Shown: positions 16,988-26,014 of the stretch, piece by piece
How the letters are laid out: the number at the start of each line of letters is the position of its first letter
How positions within the stretch are numbered: position 1 is the stretch's first letter
NCBI GenBank assembly: GCA_051876355.1
Contig: JBJEHU010000019.1
Span: 1 to 51,345, forward strand
Direction of reading: 5' to 3'
Length of the DNA stretch: 51,345 nucleotides
Origin: Olsenella_L sp051876355
GTDB taxonomy: Bacteria > Actinomycetota > Coriobacteriia > Coriobacteriales > Atopobiaceae
Made by a program: the position numbers and the translations under genes
The notes under the pieces: generated by a model
What the model saw: the letters and a program-made list of their open reading frames with translations, nothing else
Databases searched by the model: none
What the model was told of the DNA's origin: nothing

Positions 16988-18177
16988 TTCTCATCGCCTC
17001 CCTGGGCTTTCGCGACAGGCATATCGGACGTGCCGAGGACGACGCGCTCGCCATTGGCATCGAAGTGCTCGCCGAACTTGTTCAGGAGCTTCGTCGCGAT
17101 CATCGTAAGGATCAGGTAGACGACAGCGGCAGCGACGTAGGGCTCCATCTGCTTGAAGTAGACGCCTGCGATCGTGCGGACGGCAAACGTCAGCTCGAGG
17201 ACGCCGATTGCCATGAGCACCGAGGAGTCCTTGATGTTGATGACAAGCTCGTTCGAAAGGGCAGGAATCGCGTTCTTGATACCCTGCGGGAAGACGACCT
17301 TGCGCATGGCCTGCCACTGGGACATGCCGAGTGAGCGTGCCGCCTCGGTCTGGCCCGGGTCGACGGCCATGATGCCGCTCCTCAGCACCTCCATCATGTA
17401 GGCTGTGGAGTTGAGCGACACCGTCACGAGGCCGGCATTGAAGGGGGACCAGACCTGAAGGATCTGCGTCGGCGTCATGCCCTGCCCCGTCAGGAGGCCT
17501 GTGCCTGCATAGTAGATGATGAGGCCCTGGATCATCATCGGCGTGCCGCGCATGATGGCGGAATAGACCTTCGCGAAGCCGACGCCCACGACCTTCCAGA
17601 AGCGGACGAAGTCGTTGTCAGAGCGGTCGATCTCCATGAGGCGCAGGAACACGAGGCCGAGCGCGAGGAAGAAGGCGACGACGGTGCCGACGACGGCGAT
17701 CTCGATCGTGCCGAGGATGCCCTGGACGAACGTGTCACGCATCTGGTAGAGCATGTAGAACATCGAGGCAAGGAAATCCGTCGGGTTCGAATCCGAGGAG
17801 ATGGCATCGCTCACGAGATCGCAGAGGCCGATGATGCCGCGGTCGACGAAGAAGACAGCGACGATCGCCCAGACGATGTAGGAGCAGATGCGCTCCACCT
17901 TCTTGGCCTCAGGCTTCGTGAAGGGCGAGGTCTCGGCGTAGGCTGTCCCCTTCCACTTCGCGAGCTTGTTCACGAGGGCGACAGCCGAGACGACAAGCCA
18001 TGCCATGAGGAAGTAGTACAGGATGGACTCCACTGCATAGGATTTCAGCAGGAAGCTCGAGGGGGAATGGGGTTGGTTTGCCATTGCCAGACCCACGCAG
18101 GCGATGGCAGACGTGCCGAGGAAGACATAGCGGTGGTCCTCCTTCACGAACTGCGCGAATCTGCGTCTTGAGGCCAT
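16984..18177 (-). CDS. Polar amino-acid ABC transporter, permease
   Basis: HisM/GlnP-type permease of 397 residues, longer than the usual ~220. The extra N-terminal ~140 residues include about three hydrophobic segments (near 18-33, 49-67, 101-120) before the transport domain. That domain carries LGTIEIAVVGTVVAFFLALG and the EAA loop EAARSLGMSQWQAMRKVVFPQ that contacts the ATPase. The extension is charged between helices. Probably works as a homodimer since only one permease gene is present. Overlaps the ATPase gene by 4 bp. Confidence 0.92.
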   Translation of the reverse strand: MASRRRFAQFVKEDHRYVFLGTSAIACVGLAMANQPHSPSSFLLKSYAVESILYYFLMAWLVVSAVALVNKLAKWKGTAYAETSPFTKPEAKKVERICSYIVWAIVAVFFVDRGIIGLCDLVSDAISSDSNPTDFLASMFYMLYQMRDTFVQGILGTIEIAVVGTVVAFFLALGLVFLRLMEIDRSDNDFVRFWKVVGVGFAKVYSAIMRGTPMMIQGLIIYYAGTGLLTGQGMTPTQILQVWSPFNAGLVTVSLNSTAYMMEVLRSGIMAVDPGQTEAARSLGMSQWQAMRKVVFPQGIKNAIPALSNELVINIKDSSVLMAIGVLELTFAVRTIAGVYFKQMEPYVAAAVVYLILTMIATKLLNKFGEHFDANGERVVLGTSDMPVAKAQGGDEK

Positions 18178-18203
18178 GAATCGTGCTCCTTTATTTCCGT
18201 GAA

Positions 18204-18235
18204 AGGCATCCCCTGCAGCCGCGCAGAGGATGCCT
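18204..18235 (-). promoter_or_regulatory. Intercistronic hairpin between binding protein and permease genes
   Basis: Stem AGGCATCC/GGATGCCT (18204-18211, 18228-18235) with an inner CTGC/GCAG pair. In transporter operons such hairpins commonly protect or partly terminate the mRNA so that the binding protein is made in excess; that role is inference here. Confidence 0.55.
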
Positions 18236-18263
18236 GCCTGATAGGTATCTTGGATGGTCTTCC

Positions 18264-19163
18264 CTATTCCGGAAGGCGTGCCTGGACGTCGTCCCAGACC
18301 TTCTGGCGCTCGTCCTGGGAGACGCCGTCGATGAGGTCGTTGATCGTGGCAAGCGTGTCGTCGTTGCCCTTCGCGATGCCGGCGTTGATCGGTGCGTCCT
18401 CCTGGAAGAGGATCTTGGAGCCGTTGATCTGGACGGCGACGAGACCCGGATTCGAGGCGAGGATGCCCTTCTCGTTCTCGACGTCGAACGTGATCGCGTC
18501 GCAGGCGCCCGAGTTCAGGCTCGAGATCTGGGCAGGCACGGAGTCGACCGGCGTCAGGTGGTTCACGCCGTCGATCTCGTCGATGACATCATCCAGCAGC
18601 GTATCGCGCTGGCCGAGGACGGCGGCACCCGAGAAGTCGGAGAGGCTCGTCGCGTTCTGGTACTTCGAGCCCTCCTTCACGAGCAGGCCGTAGTGACCGG
18701 TCCAGTAGGCGTCAGAGAAGTCGATGGACTGGCGGCGCTCATCCGTGGCGGTCATGCCGGCGCAGATGAGGTCGATCTGGCCGTTCTTCAGGGCCTCGAC
18801 GAGGCCGGAGAACTCCATCTTCACGGCAACCGGCTCGAGGCCGAGCTTGTCTGCGATGAGCTTCGCGAAGTAGATATCATAGCCGTCAGCGTAGGCGCCG
18901 GACTGTCCCTCGACGGGAATCGTGTTGTCCGTGGCCTCGGAGACCTGCCAGTTGAACGGAGGATAGGCGACCTCCATGCCGACACGCATGGTGCCGTTGT
19001 CGCCGAACGATGCCTGGGAGGAGCTGGAATCGGAGCTCTGAGAGCTCGTCGTTGCGGTAGACGGGCCGCAGGCGGTCAGAAACGTGGCACCGCCGACGGA
19101 AAGGGCGGTGAGGCCAGAGGCCTTCAGGAAATTGCGGCGCGTGAATGCATGGTTTGCGGACAT
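18264..19163 (-). CDS. Amino-acid ABC transporter substrate-binding lipoprotein
   Basis: Extracellular solute-binding protein family 3. 299 residues. The N-terminus has a twin-arginine motif TRRNFLK (8-14) followed by a hydrophobic stretch and a lipobox FLTAC (Cys32), so it looks like a Tat-exported lipoprotein. Next comes a Ser/Thr/Gln-rich linker, then the binding domain with RVGMEVAYPPFNW, GYDIYFAKLIADKLG and DLICAGMTATDERR. ATG 19163 is chosen for the AGGAGG ribosome site. First gene of the three-gene transporter operon; the 5' leader has a GGAGGGG/CCCCTCC hairpin near 19212-19231. Confidence 0.93.
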   Translation of the reverse strand: MSANHAFTRRNFLKASGLTALSVGGATFLTACGPSTATTSSQSSDSSSSQASFGDNGTMRVGMEVAYPPFNWQVSEATDNTIPVEGQSGAYADGYDIYFAKLIADKLGLEPVAVKMEFSGLVEALKNGQIDLICAGMTATDERRQSIDFSDAYWTGHYGLLVKEGSKYQNATSLSDFSGAAVLGQRDTLLDDVIDEIDGVNHLTPVDSVPAQISSLNSGACDAITFDVENEKGILASNPGLVAVQINGSKILFQEDAPINAGIAKGNDDTLATINDLIDGVSQDERQKVWDDVQARLPE

Positions 19164-19370
19164 GGCAGATCCTCCTGTGGTAGATATATCCCTTCTGTAC
19201 ACGCAACCGGAGGGGACCCATTCCCCTCCCCCTTGCAACTGAATGCGAGAAAGCTACGGGTACTGGCCACAAAGGATACCGCCGTTTTCAGGATGCGCCT
19301 AAAAATCTTTGGCGAGGGAAACAACGCTGTAACTGCCTGTACAGAAAACAGGCCATCTTCCTGCAGAAAC

Positions 19371-19403
19371 GAAAGGAAGGCTCCGCACAGGCGAAACCTT
19401 CCT
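19371..19403 (-). terminator. Terminator of the glmS-to-tsaBD operon
   Basis: AGGAAGG/CCTTCCT stem (19374-19380, 19397-19403) with an inner CGC/GCG pairing, followed on the minus strand by TTCGTTTC. It lies about 36 bases after the tsaBD stop. Confidence 0.7.
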
Positions 19404-19438
19404 CCCGAGAAAACCATCACATCTCTGATATATGTGCA

Positions 19439-21913
19439 CTACTTCTTGGCCTTGAGCCACGCCTGCTCGCCCTGCCAGACGACAGGAGGCTCGGGTGACG
19501 ACCAGTCGCCGAGCTTCGAGTTCGGATGTGCATCGAGCGAAAGGTCGCCGAAGGCGCCCGCCTTATACGAGCGCAGCGCCACAAGCGCGATCATCGCGCC
19601 GTTGTCGCCGCAGGCACGAAGCGGCGGCACCGTGACGCGCACGCCCATGCGGCCGAACGTCTTCTTGTACGCCTCGCGCAGCTGCGGGTTGGCTGCCACG
19701 CCGCCGCCGACGCAGAAGTCGGAGACGCCCGTCTCCTCCACAGCCTGCTTTGCCTTCGCGACCTGAACATCGATGACGGCAGCCTCGAACGAGGCGGCAA
19801 GGTCGGGCAGGTTGATGGCGCGTCCCGCCTTGTTCTCGCCCTCGATGTAGGTGATTACAGACGTCTTGAGTCCTGAGAGGCTGAACGCATAGTCGCCCGA
19901 ATGCATCATCGCACGCGGGAAGTGGATGGCGCGGGGGTTGCCTTCTGCCGCAAGGCGGCTGATGACAGGACCGCCCGGATATCCGAGTCCCAGCGCCTTT
20001 GCGACCTTGTCGAAGGCCTCGCCGACAGCGTCGTCGATCGTCTGGCCGAGCACCTCATAGTCTCCCCAGGCCTTCACGTGCACGAGCATCGTGTTGCCGC
20101 CAGAGACAAGCGAGGCCACGAACGGCGGCTCGAGGTCGGGCGTCTCGAAGAGATTCGCGAAGAGGTGCCCCTCGAGGTGGTTCACGGGAATGATCGGCAA
20201 GCCGCAGGCGGCACAGAGGCCCTTCGCGAACGCGACGCCGACGACAAGGGCGCCCACAAGGCCCGGGCCCGACGTCACGCCGACAGCAGCAAGATCGGAA
20301 GGCACGAGCGTGTCGCATCCGTAGTGCGCGCCGGCGCGGGCAAGCGCCTCCTCATAGACGCCGACAAGCGCTTCGACGTGCTTCCTGCTTGCGATCTCCG
20401 GCACGACGCCGCCGAAGCGGGAATGGAAGTCAACAGACGACGCCACGACATTCGAGATGATCTGTCCCTCATGGTCGATGACGGCCATGGCCGTCTCGTC
20501 GCAGGAAGACTCGATCGAAAGGATCAGAGGCGACGCTGCCGCAATGGCTTTCTTCGTCTCCTCCGTCCGCGGTGCGACCTGGATGGGCCACGGGCGGATC
20601 GATGCTGCCGGCACCAGCGCTTTCCCCATGCCTTCGGGGTCTGCCGCAAGCGGGAGCTTGACCTTCAAGATCAAGGCCGCCGTATCGGGACCATAGTAGC
20701 CAGGACGGCGCCCTGCCTCCGCAAAGCCGAGCTTTGCATAGCACGCACGGGCTGCCTCGTTTGCCTCGTCGACCTCGAGCGATGCCGTCTCGGCGCCGAG
20801 CATCTCGCCGTCGTAGACGACACGGGAGACGAGACGCGACGCGATGCCCTCATGGCGGCGATCAGCAGCCACCGCCACATCCTCGATCTCGAAGTCGGCA
20901 CCGGCAAGGACGCCTCCTGCGTAGCCGATGATCTTCTCCTGGTCGTGCGCAACCCACCAGCTCCTGCCGGGCTGCGAGATCTCCTCGAAGAATGCGTGCT
21001 CGCTCCAGGGCGTATGCGAGGATCCGTCGAAGATCTCTGCCTCGAGCGCTGCCACAGCCCCGCAGTCATTGACCGTCATCGGCCTCAGCTGCGTATGGAT
21101 AGAGCCGAGCATATCGTCGACGCCCGTGATATCCACGGATGCCGGCTTCTTGAGCCCGAGCCGCTTGCGCTCGTTCTCCTCCGCATCGGAAAGCCTTGTA
21201 TAGAGCGGCAGCACAAGTGCCGGATCGCCGTTGCCGCGGGCAGCCCCTTCAGCGGCTGCTGCAGAGACAAGGCCCTCTCCCGTCGGGTGCCAGAGCGCCT
21301 CGTCGACGAAGCGGGCAAACCCTGCCTCCTCGAAGAGGCTCTTGTACTTCTTGAGGCCGTTTCCCGTGAGCAGAAGCTCGTCCTTGCCGGCAAGCTCCTT
21401 CCAGGCATCTGCTGCCTTATCTGCCTTGAGGACGGTCTCGCGCACGAACGTGCGGCGCACGCCGGCATCCGTGAGCTCGTAGATGCCCGGATACACCTCG
21501 TGGCGCATCGCGTCGTTCACGACGCCGAGCGTGCCACGGATGCCGGCATGCCAGGCCGTCCAGGCCGTCGCATCGAGCGTGGATGCTCCCCAGAGGGCGC
21601 ATCCAAGGCCCGAAGCGATGCCCTTGGCGGTGGCGATGCCGATGCGGACGCCCGTGAAGGAGCCCGGGCCGCGCCCGACAATCACGGCATCGACGTCTGC
21701 CATCGTCGCTCCCGCCTCCGCGAGCACATCGAGGAGCGTCTGTGCGAGCTCGACATTCGCCTGGCGGCGGCACATATGGTCGCCTGCGGCCAGAAGCTCT
21801 GTCACAGGGGCCTTGCCGGGCTCCTCCTTCCAGGCTGCAGCTGCTGCCGCAAGCATGTCCGTCGATGTATCGAGCGCCAGGACGAGGCGCCCTTCTGCCT
21901 TCTCATATCCCAT
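19439..21913 (-). CDS. TsaB-RimI-TsaD fusion: t6A tRNA modification plus ribosomal-protein alanine N-acetyltransferase
   Basis: 824 residues joining three proteins that are normally separate. TsaB (about 8-230) has LALDTST and GRGPGSFTG. The RimI GNAT domain (about 272-420) has an acetyl-CoA loop near 350-358 (DRRHEGIASR). TsaD/Gcp (about 462-824) has the metal ligands HLEGH (579-583), SLVSGGNTM and GGVAAN. TsaB and TsaD with TsaE and TsaC put threonylcarbamoyl on A37 of ANN-decoding tRNAs; RimI acetylates S18. tsaE ends 23 bases upstream, so stoichiometry of the TsaB-TsaD-TsaE complex is partly fixed by the fusion. ATG 21913 chosen as the start of the TsaB fold. Confidence 0.95.
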   Translation of the reverse strand: MGYEKAEGRLVLALDTSTDMLAAAAAAWKEEPGKAPVTELLAAGDHMCRRQANVELAQTLLDVLAEAGATMADVDAVIVGRGPGSFTGVRIGIATAKGIASGLGCALWGASTLDATAWTAWHAGIRGTLGVVNDAMRHEVYPGIYELTDAGVRRTFVRETVLKADKAADAWKELAGKDELLLTGNGLKKYKSLFEEAGFARFVDEALWHPTGEGLVSAAAAEGAARGNGDPALVLPLYTRLSDAEENERKRLGLKKPASVDITGVDDMLGSIHTQLRPMTVNDCGAVAALEAEIFDGSSHTPWSEHAFFEEISQPGRSWWVAHDQEKIIGYAGGVLAGADFEIEDVAVAADRRHEGIASRLVSRVVYDGEMLGAETASLEVDEANEAARACYAKLGFAEAGRRPGYYGPDTAALILKVKLPLAADPEGMGKALVPAASIRPWPIQVAPRTEETKKAIAAASPLILSIESSCDETAMAVIDHEGQIISNVVASSVDFHSRFGGVVPEIASRKHVEALVGVYEEALARAGAHYGCDTLVPSDLAAVGVTSGPGLVGALVVGVAFAKGLCAACGLPIIPVNHLEGHLFANLFETPDLEPPFVASLVSGGNTMLVHVKAWGDYEVLGQTIDDAVGEAFDKVAKALGLGYPGGPVISRLAAEGNPRAIHFPRAMMHSGDYAFSLSGLKTSVITYIEGENKAGRAINLPDLAASFEAAVIDVQVAKAKQAVEETGVSDFCVGGGVAANPQLREAYKKTFGRMGVRVTVPPLRACGDNGAMIALVALRSYKAGAFGDLSLDAHPNSKLGDWSSPEPPVVWQGEQAWLKAKK

Positions 21914-21936
21914 GAAGAAGCTCTCTTCTGTCTCGT

Positions 21937-22455
21937 CTACTCTGTGCGGGCGCATGCATCATGGAGCTCATGCACGAGCTCCTCTGCACGCGTGCCATGC
22001 GGCGCGAACGTGATGCGCCTCGGGGGCTCGACGCCTTCTGCCACCTCATCGTCGAGGCGCTCGATCGTCACATCGAGCCTGTCGTCGCCGAGCTCGCTTT
22101 CGAACTGCTCGCCCCATTCGATGAGGCAGGGACCATCTCCTCCGAGGACATCGAAGAGGCCCGTGTCCTCGAGCTGGTCCGCATCATCGAGGCGGTAGAG
22201 GTCGAAGTGGTAGAGCGGAAGCTCACGCCCCTCGTAGACCATCTCAATCGTGAACGTCGGGCTCGTGACGTCGTCTTCTATCCCCATGCCCCGGGCAACG
22301 CCCTTCGTGAGCTGGGTCTTGCCGGCGCCGAGGTCTCCCGTGAGCACAAGCACATCTCCGGCGCAGAGGAGATGTCCCAGCACCTCGCCCAAGTCCTGCG
22401 TCTCTTCGGCAGAGGCGCTCCGGTATGTCTTCTCGTCTAGAGCCTGAGGCAGCAT
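21937..22455 (-). CDS. tsaE: tRNA t6A biosynthesis ATPase TsaE
   Basis: 172-residue P-loop ATPase required with TsaB and TsaD for t6A formation. Seen: Walker A LTGDLGAGKTQLTKG, SPTFTI, YHFDLYRL and CLIEWGE, all family hallmarks. ATG 22455 has GAAGGGG upstream and follows the glycosylase stop by 2 bases. A long open frame continuing to 22998 is antiparallel noise over the glycosylase gene in another frame and was discarded. Confidence 0.95.
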   Translation of the reverse strand: MLPQALDEKTYRSASAEETQDLGEVLGHLLCAGDVLVLTGDLGAGKTQLTKGVARGMGIEDDVTSPTFTIEMVYEGRELPLYHFDLYRLDDADQLEDTGLFDVLGGDGPCLIEWGEQFESELGDDRLDVTIERLDDEVAEGVEPPRRITFAPHGTRAEELVHELHDACARTE

Positions 22456-22457
22456 CG

Positions 22458-23168
22458 CTAGCCCCTTCCTGTTTCCTGCTTCTCGGGGCTTGCCGGATGC
22501 TCTCTCAGCCACTGTCCGAGATAGGCGAAATCCTCGTCGAGATACTGCTGCCACTCGCGGTGGTAGAGCGCCGCTGCCGGATGGAAGACCGGAAGCACAT
22601 TGAAATGCCCGGTCTGGTGCATGCGGCCACGGAGGCTCGATATGCCCTCCTCGGTCCTGAGCACGAAGTGCGCTGCGAAGTTGCCGAGGCAGACGATCAC
22701 ATCCGGCCAGATCGAGCGGATCTGCTCGCGCAGAAACGGCGAGCAGGCGACGATCTCTTCCGGCTTCGGATTGCGGTTCGAAGGCGGGCGGCACTTGAGG
22801 ACATTCGCGATATAGACGTCCTCGCGCTTGAGATCTGCCAGGGCCAGAAGGTCGTCGAGGTTGTGTCCGGCAGCGCCGACGAACGGCTCTCCCGAAAGGT
22901 CCTCGTTTCTGCCCGGCGCCTCGCCGATGAACATGACACGGGCATTCGGATTGCCGACGCCGAAGACGATGTTCGTCCTCGTCTGCCCGAGCGGGCACCG
23001 CTCACAGTCTCCGAGCACGGCCTCGATCTCTTCGAGCCTGACTTCGCGGGGCTTCTGATGCTCATGCCCCGGAATCTGCATGATTGCCATCCTGCTCTCC
23101 CCATCCAAAAGGCTGGGGCGCGGCTTCTTCGCACGGGTGCGCCGTGCCTGGGGCCGTGCCTCAGACAT
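22458..23168 (-). CDS. Family 4-type uracil-DNA glycosylase
   Basis: Removes uracil from DNA. Seen: the 4Fe-4S cysteine pair in CERCPLG, the family-4 motif GEAPGRNEDLSGEPFVGAAG, the third and fourth cysteine positions in NVLKCRPP and VIVCLGN, and the C-terminal HPAAALYH. Start is uncertain: ATG 23168 overlaps the alr stop by 8 bp and gives 236 residues with a basic N-terminus; ATG 23090 has a better GGGGAG ribosome site and gives 210 residues. Sits between alr and tsaE in one operon. Confidence 0.92.
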   Translation of the reverse strand: MSEARPQARRTRAKKPRPSLLDGESRMAIMQIPGHEHQKPREVRLEEIEAVLGDCERCPLGQTRTNIVFGVGNPNARVMFIGEAPGRNEDLSGEPFVGAAGHNLDDLLALADLKREDVYIANVLKCRPPSNRNPKPEEIVACSPFLREQIRSIWPDVIVCLGNFAAHFVLRTEEGISSLRGRMHQTGHFNVLPVFHPAAALYHREWQQYLDEDFAYLGQWLREHPASPEKQETGRG

Positions 23169-24321
23169 ACAGCTTTTCCAGACGCAGCCCGAAGTCGCAG
23201 GTGACCTCGTAGTTGATCGTATGGCGCCGGTCTGCCATCTCGTCAGCCGTGATCTCCTCGTTGCCATCACGCCCGAGCACGGTCACGACATCGCCTTCTG
23301 CAAGGGGCACAGGATTGCCGAGCGTATGGGCACCCGGTGCATCTGCTGCGAACATGAACTGGTCCATGCAGATCTTGCCGACCTGTGCGCAGCGCCTGCC
23401 ATGGACAAGCACGTCCATGTTGTTCGAAAGCAGGCGGGACAATCCGTCGGCGTAGCCGATGTTCACGGTCGCAATCTGCGTGCCCTTGTACGGGATGCGG
23501 TAGGTCATGCCGTAGCCGACACCCTCGCCGACCTCAGGCATCGAGACGCGCGTGATGCGGGCCTTCACGGACATGACCGGCTCGAGCGAGATGTAGGGCG
23601 CGGTCGACTCCGCCGGCTGCATGCCGTAGAGGCCGACGCCGACGCGGCACATGTCCATCTGGAGCTCTTTGTGGAGGATCGTGCCGGGCGTGTTGTCGCA
23701 GTGCACGAGTCCGCAGGAGAAGCCTGCTGCCTTGAGCGCCGCCACGGTATCCGAGAAGCGGCGTGCCTGGAGCACGAAGTCCCAGTCATCCGGCACATCG
23801 GCGGTCGCGAAGTGCGTGAACGTGCCTGCGCACTCGAGGCCCCTATGGAAGTCGATCGAGCGGCGGAACTCGACGGCATCCTCCGGACGCACGCCGATGC
23901 GGTTCATGCCGGAATCGATCGCGAGATGGTACTTCCCTACCTTGCCGGCAGCAGCTGCTGCCTCGCCGTAGGCAAGGGCGAAGTCCGACGTATAGACGGA
24001 CGGCATGATGTCATACCCGACGAGCGTCTCGACGGCTGTCGCAGGCGGCTGTGCAAGCATGAGGATAGGCTCCTCGATGCCGGCACGCCTGAGCTCGACG
24101 CCCTCCTTCACGGTCGCGACCGCGAATTGCTGCGCTCCTGCCTTTGCCATCTCCTTCGCGCACCTCACGGCACCATGGCCATAGGCATCGGCCTTCACGA
24201 CGCACATCATGCGCACGCGCGGGTCAATCTGGGCACGGAAGGCACGGACGTTCTTCTTCAGGGCGCCCAGGTCGATCTCGACCCAGGCCCACCGGTCATC
24301 CGGACATGCAATCTCTGTCAT
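23161..24321 (-). CDS. alr: Alanine racemase
   Basis: PLP enzyme making D-alanine for peptidoglycan. 386 residues. Seen: PLP-binding Lys43 in VVKADAYGHG, fold-III barrel, the PLP-phosphate motif, and the catalytic Tyr in GYGMTYRIP of the C-terminal beta domain; ends FGLRLEKLYV. Overlaps the NAD(P)HX repair gene by 4 bp upstream and the glycosylase downstream, a tightly coupled operon. Gene order acpS-nnrE/D-alr-tsaE is common in Firmicutes and Actinobacteria. Confidence 0.97.
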   Translation of the reverse strand: MTEIACPDDRWAWVEIDLGALKKNVRAFRAQIDPRVRMMCVVKADAYGHGAVRCAKEMAKAGAQQFAVATVKEGVELRRAGIEEPILMLAQPPATAVETLVGYDIMPSVYTSDFALAYGEAAAAAGKVGKYHLAIDSGMNRIGVRPEDAVEFRRSIDFHRGLECAGTFTHFATADVPDDWDFVLQARRFSDTVAALKAAGFSCGLVHCDNTPGTILHKELQMDMCRVGVGLYGMQPAESTAPYISLEPVMSVKARITRVSMPEVGEGVGYGMTYRIPYKGTQIATVNIGYADGLSRLLSNNMDVLVHGRRCAQVGKICMDQFMFAADAPGAHTLGNPVPLAEGDVVTVLGRDGNEEITADEMADRRHTINYEVTCDFGLRLEKLYV

Positions 24322-25949
24322 AGCGAAGGCTCCTGGTCCTCGGCGGCACCAGCGATGAGCGAGGAGACATGGTCCTCGAGCTCGTCGACAGCCAGGCCGA
24401 CCTCGTCTGCAATATCTCCTGCCATGACGCCGCGGCTGCCATAGCGCTTCGCGGCGCGGCTGCCGGCGACCGCGTGGATCTCGCAGCCGAACGAGGCGAT
24501 GAGAGGAAGGTCCTCGATATCGTCAGGCGTGCGGGCAAGAAGCGCGCAGATGATGCCGCCGAGCACATCTCCCGAACCTGCCGTCGCAAGGCTTGCGGTG
24601 CCTGGCTCCGGCAGAAGCGCTGCCTCGACGCCGACGCAAGCTGTGGCCGTGCCCTTCGCGACGACGCAGATCTCCGATCCGCCATCAGACCACACGATGC
24701 GGCGTGCTGCCTCGAGCGCTGCCGTAAGCGAATCAGGCGGCGTGTCGGCAAGGCCCACAAGGCGTCCGAGCTCGCGGCGGTGCGGCGTGAGCACGAGCGG
24801 AGAGTCGCGCCTCGTGACCTCCGGGAAGTCATCGAGCTGGCCATTCGTGAGGCGGGCCAGACAGTTGAGTCCGTCTGCATCGACGACAAGCGGTGCCTTC
24901 GAATTGAGGAGCGCGGAGACGACGGCGACCGTGCCGCCGGTGACGCGCATGCCCGGACCCACGAGCGTGGCGGAGCTGCGCTCGGCGAGCTTCAGGATCA
25001 CAGGCCTCGCTGCTGCCGAGAACGTGCCGTCCTGCTCTGCTGCGACGCCGACGACCGGCACCTCTGGCAGCTGCATCTGGATGAGCGGTGCAATCGTGAC
25101 CGGCACGGCAAGCGTCACATAGCCGGCGCCGGCACGTGCTGCAGCCTTTGCCGCCATGACAGCAGCGCCGGGATAGCGCGAAGAGCCTGCGACGACGAGC
25201 ACAGATCCGCGGCTGTATTTGTCCACATTGTTCGTATGGGGAGCGATGATGTCAGCATAATCGATCGGCTCGACACGCCAGGCTGTGGGGTCGTTGTCGA
25301 GGACCGTGCGCTCTGTCTGCTCTGCAAGCGGTGCGACGATGATGCCGCCCGTGACATCCCTGCCCTCATCGGAGATGAGGCCCGGCTTCAGGCACAGCAT
25401 CGTCACGGTCTCGTCTGCGACGATGCAGGCGCCAGGGGCGTGTCCTGTCTGCGCAGAGAGGCCGGAAGGGACATCGATCGAGACGACCGGCACGCCGGCG
25501 GCGTTCACGGTATCGATCCAGATATCGAAGGGCGGCTTCGGCTCCCCGTGGAAGCCGGTACCGAGCATTGCATCCAGGACAAGGTCGGACGAGGAGAGGA
25601 TGTCCTGCAGGTCCTCGCGCGGAGGTCCGACGACGATCTCGACGCCGGCGTCCTCGGCGCTCTTTGCGACGAGGCGGGCAAGATCGCTCTTGATCTCCTC
25701 AGGCTCGACCGGCGAGACGACCGTCACGCCGTAGCCATGGCTCTGGAGCACCTGGGCAGCCACCCAGCCGTCCCCGCCATTGTTGCCGAAGCCGACAAGG
25801 ATCGCGACCGCATGGACGTCTTCGAGACGCATGACCTCTTCGGCAGCGGCTCCTCCCGCACGGCGCATGAGCTCCGATATGCTCACGCCCTGTTCCGAAA
25901 GCCCATTCTCGACGGCCTTCACGTCCTCCACGTTCAGGACTGGTTGCAC
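24318..25949 (-). CDS. Bifunctional NAD(P)HX epimerase / ADP-dependent dehydratase
   Basis: Repairs hydrated NADH and NADPH. 543 residues. The N-terminal YjeF_N epimerase domain (about 1-215) has GFGNNGGDGW and DAMLGTGFHG; the C-terminal ribokinase-like dehydratase has VVAGSSRYPGAA and the catalytic ATAGSGDVLGG. I chose GTG 25949 because AAGGAGG lies exactly 6 bases upstream; the frame extends to 25994 but without a ribosome site. Four-bp overlap with alr. Confidence 0.95.
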   Translation of the reverse strand: MQPVLNVEDVKAVENGLSEQGVSISELMRRAGGAAAEEVMRLEDVHAVAILVGFGNNGGDGWVAAQVLQSHGYGVTVVSPVEPEEIKSDLARLVAKSAEDAGVEIVVGPPREDLQDILSSSDLVLDAMLGTGFHGEPKPPFDIWIDTVNAAGVPVVSIDVPSGLSAQTGHAPGACIVADETVTMLCLKPGLISDEGRDVTGGIIVAPLAEQTERTVLDNDPTAWRVEPIDYADIIAPHTNNVDKYSRGSVLVVAGSSRYPGAAVMAAKAAARAGAGYVTLAVPVTIAPLIQMQLPEVPVVGVAAEQDGTFSAAARPVILKLAERSSATLVGPGMRVTGGTVAVVSALLNSKAPLVVDADGLNCLARLTNGQLDDFPEVTRRDSPLVLTPHRRELGRLVGLADTPPDSLTAALEAARRIVWSDGGSEICVVAKGTATACVGVEAALLPEPGTASLATAGSGDVLGGIICALLARTPDDIEDLPLIASFGCEIHAVAGSRAAKRYGSRGVMAGDIADEVGLAVDELEDHVSSLIAGAAEDQEPSL

Positions 25950-26014
25950 GATGATCCTCCTTAGCCCAGGCAAGGCGGGCGCCTCGCTGGTCAAAGATTT
26001 TAGTGCATATAGGC

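Noticed and set aside
21937..22998. 353-codon reading of tsaE
   Set aside because: The upstream 180 codons are Arg/Pro-rich noise in another frame of the glycosylase gene; the true start at 22455 has a ribosome site.
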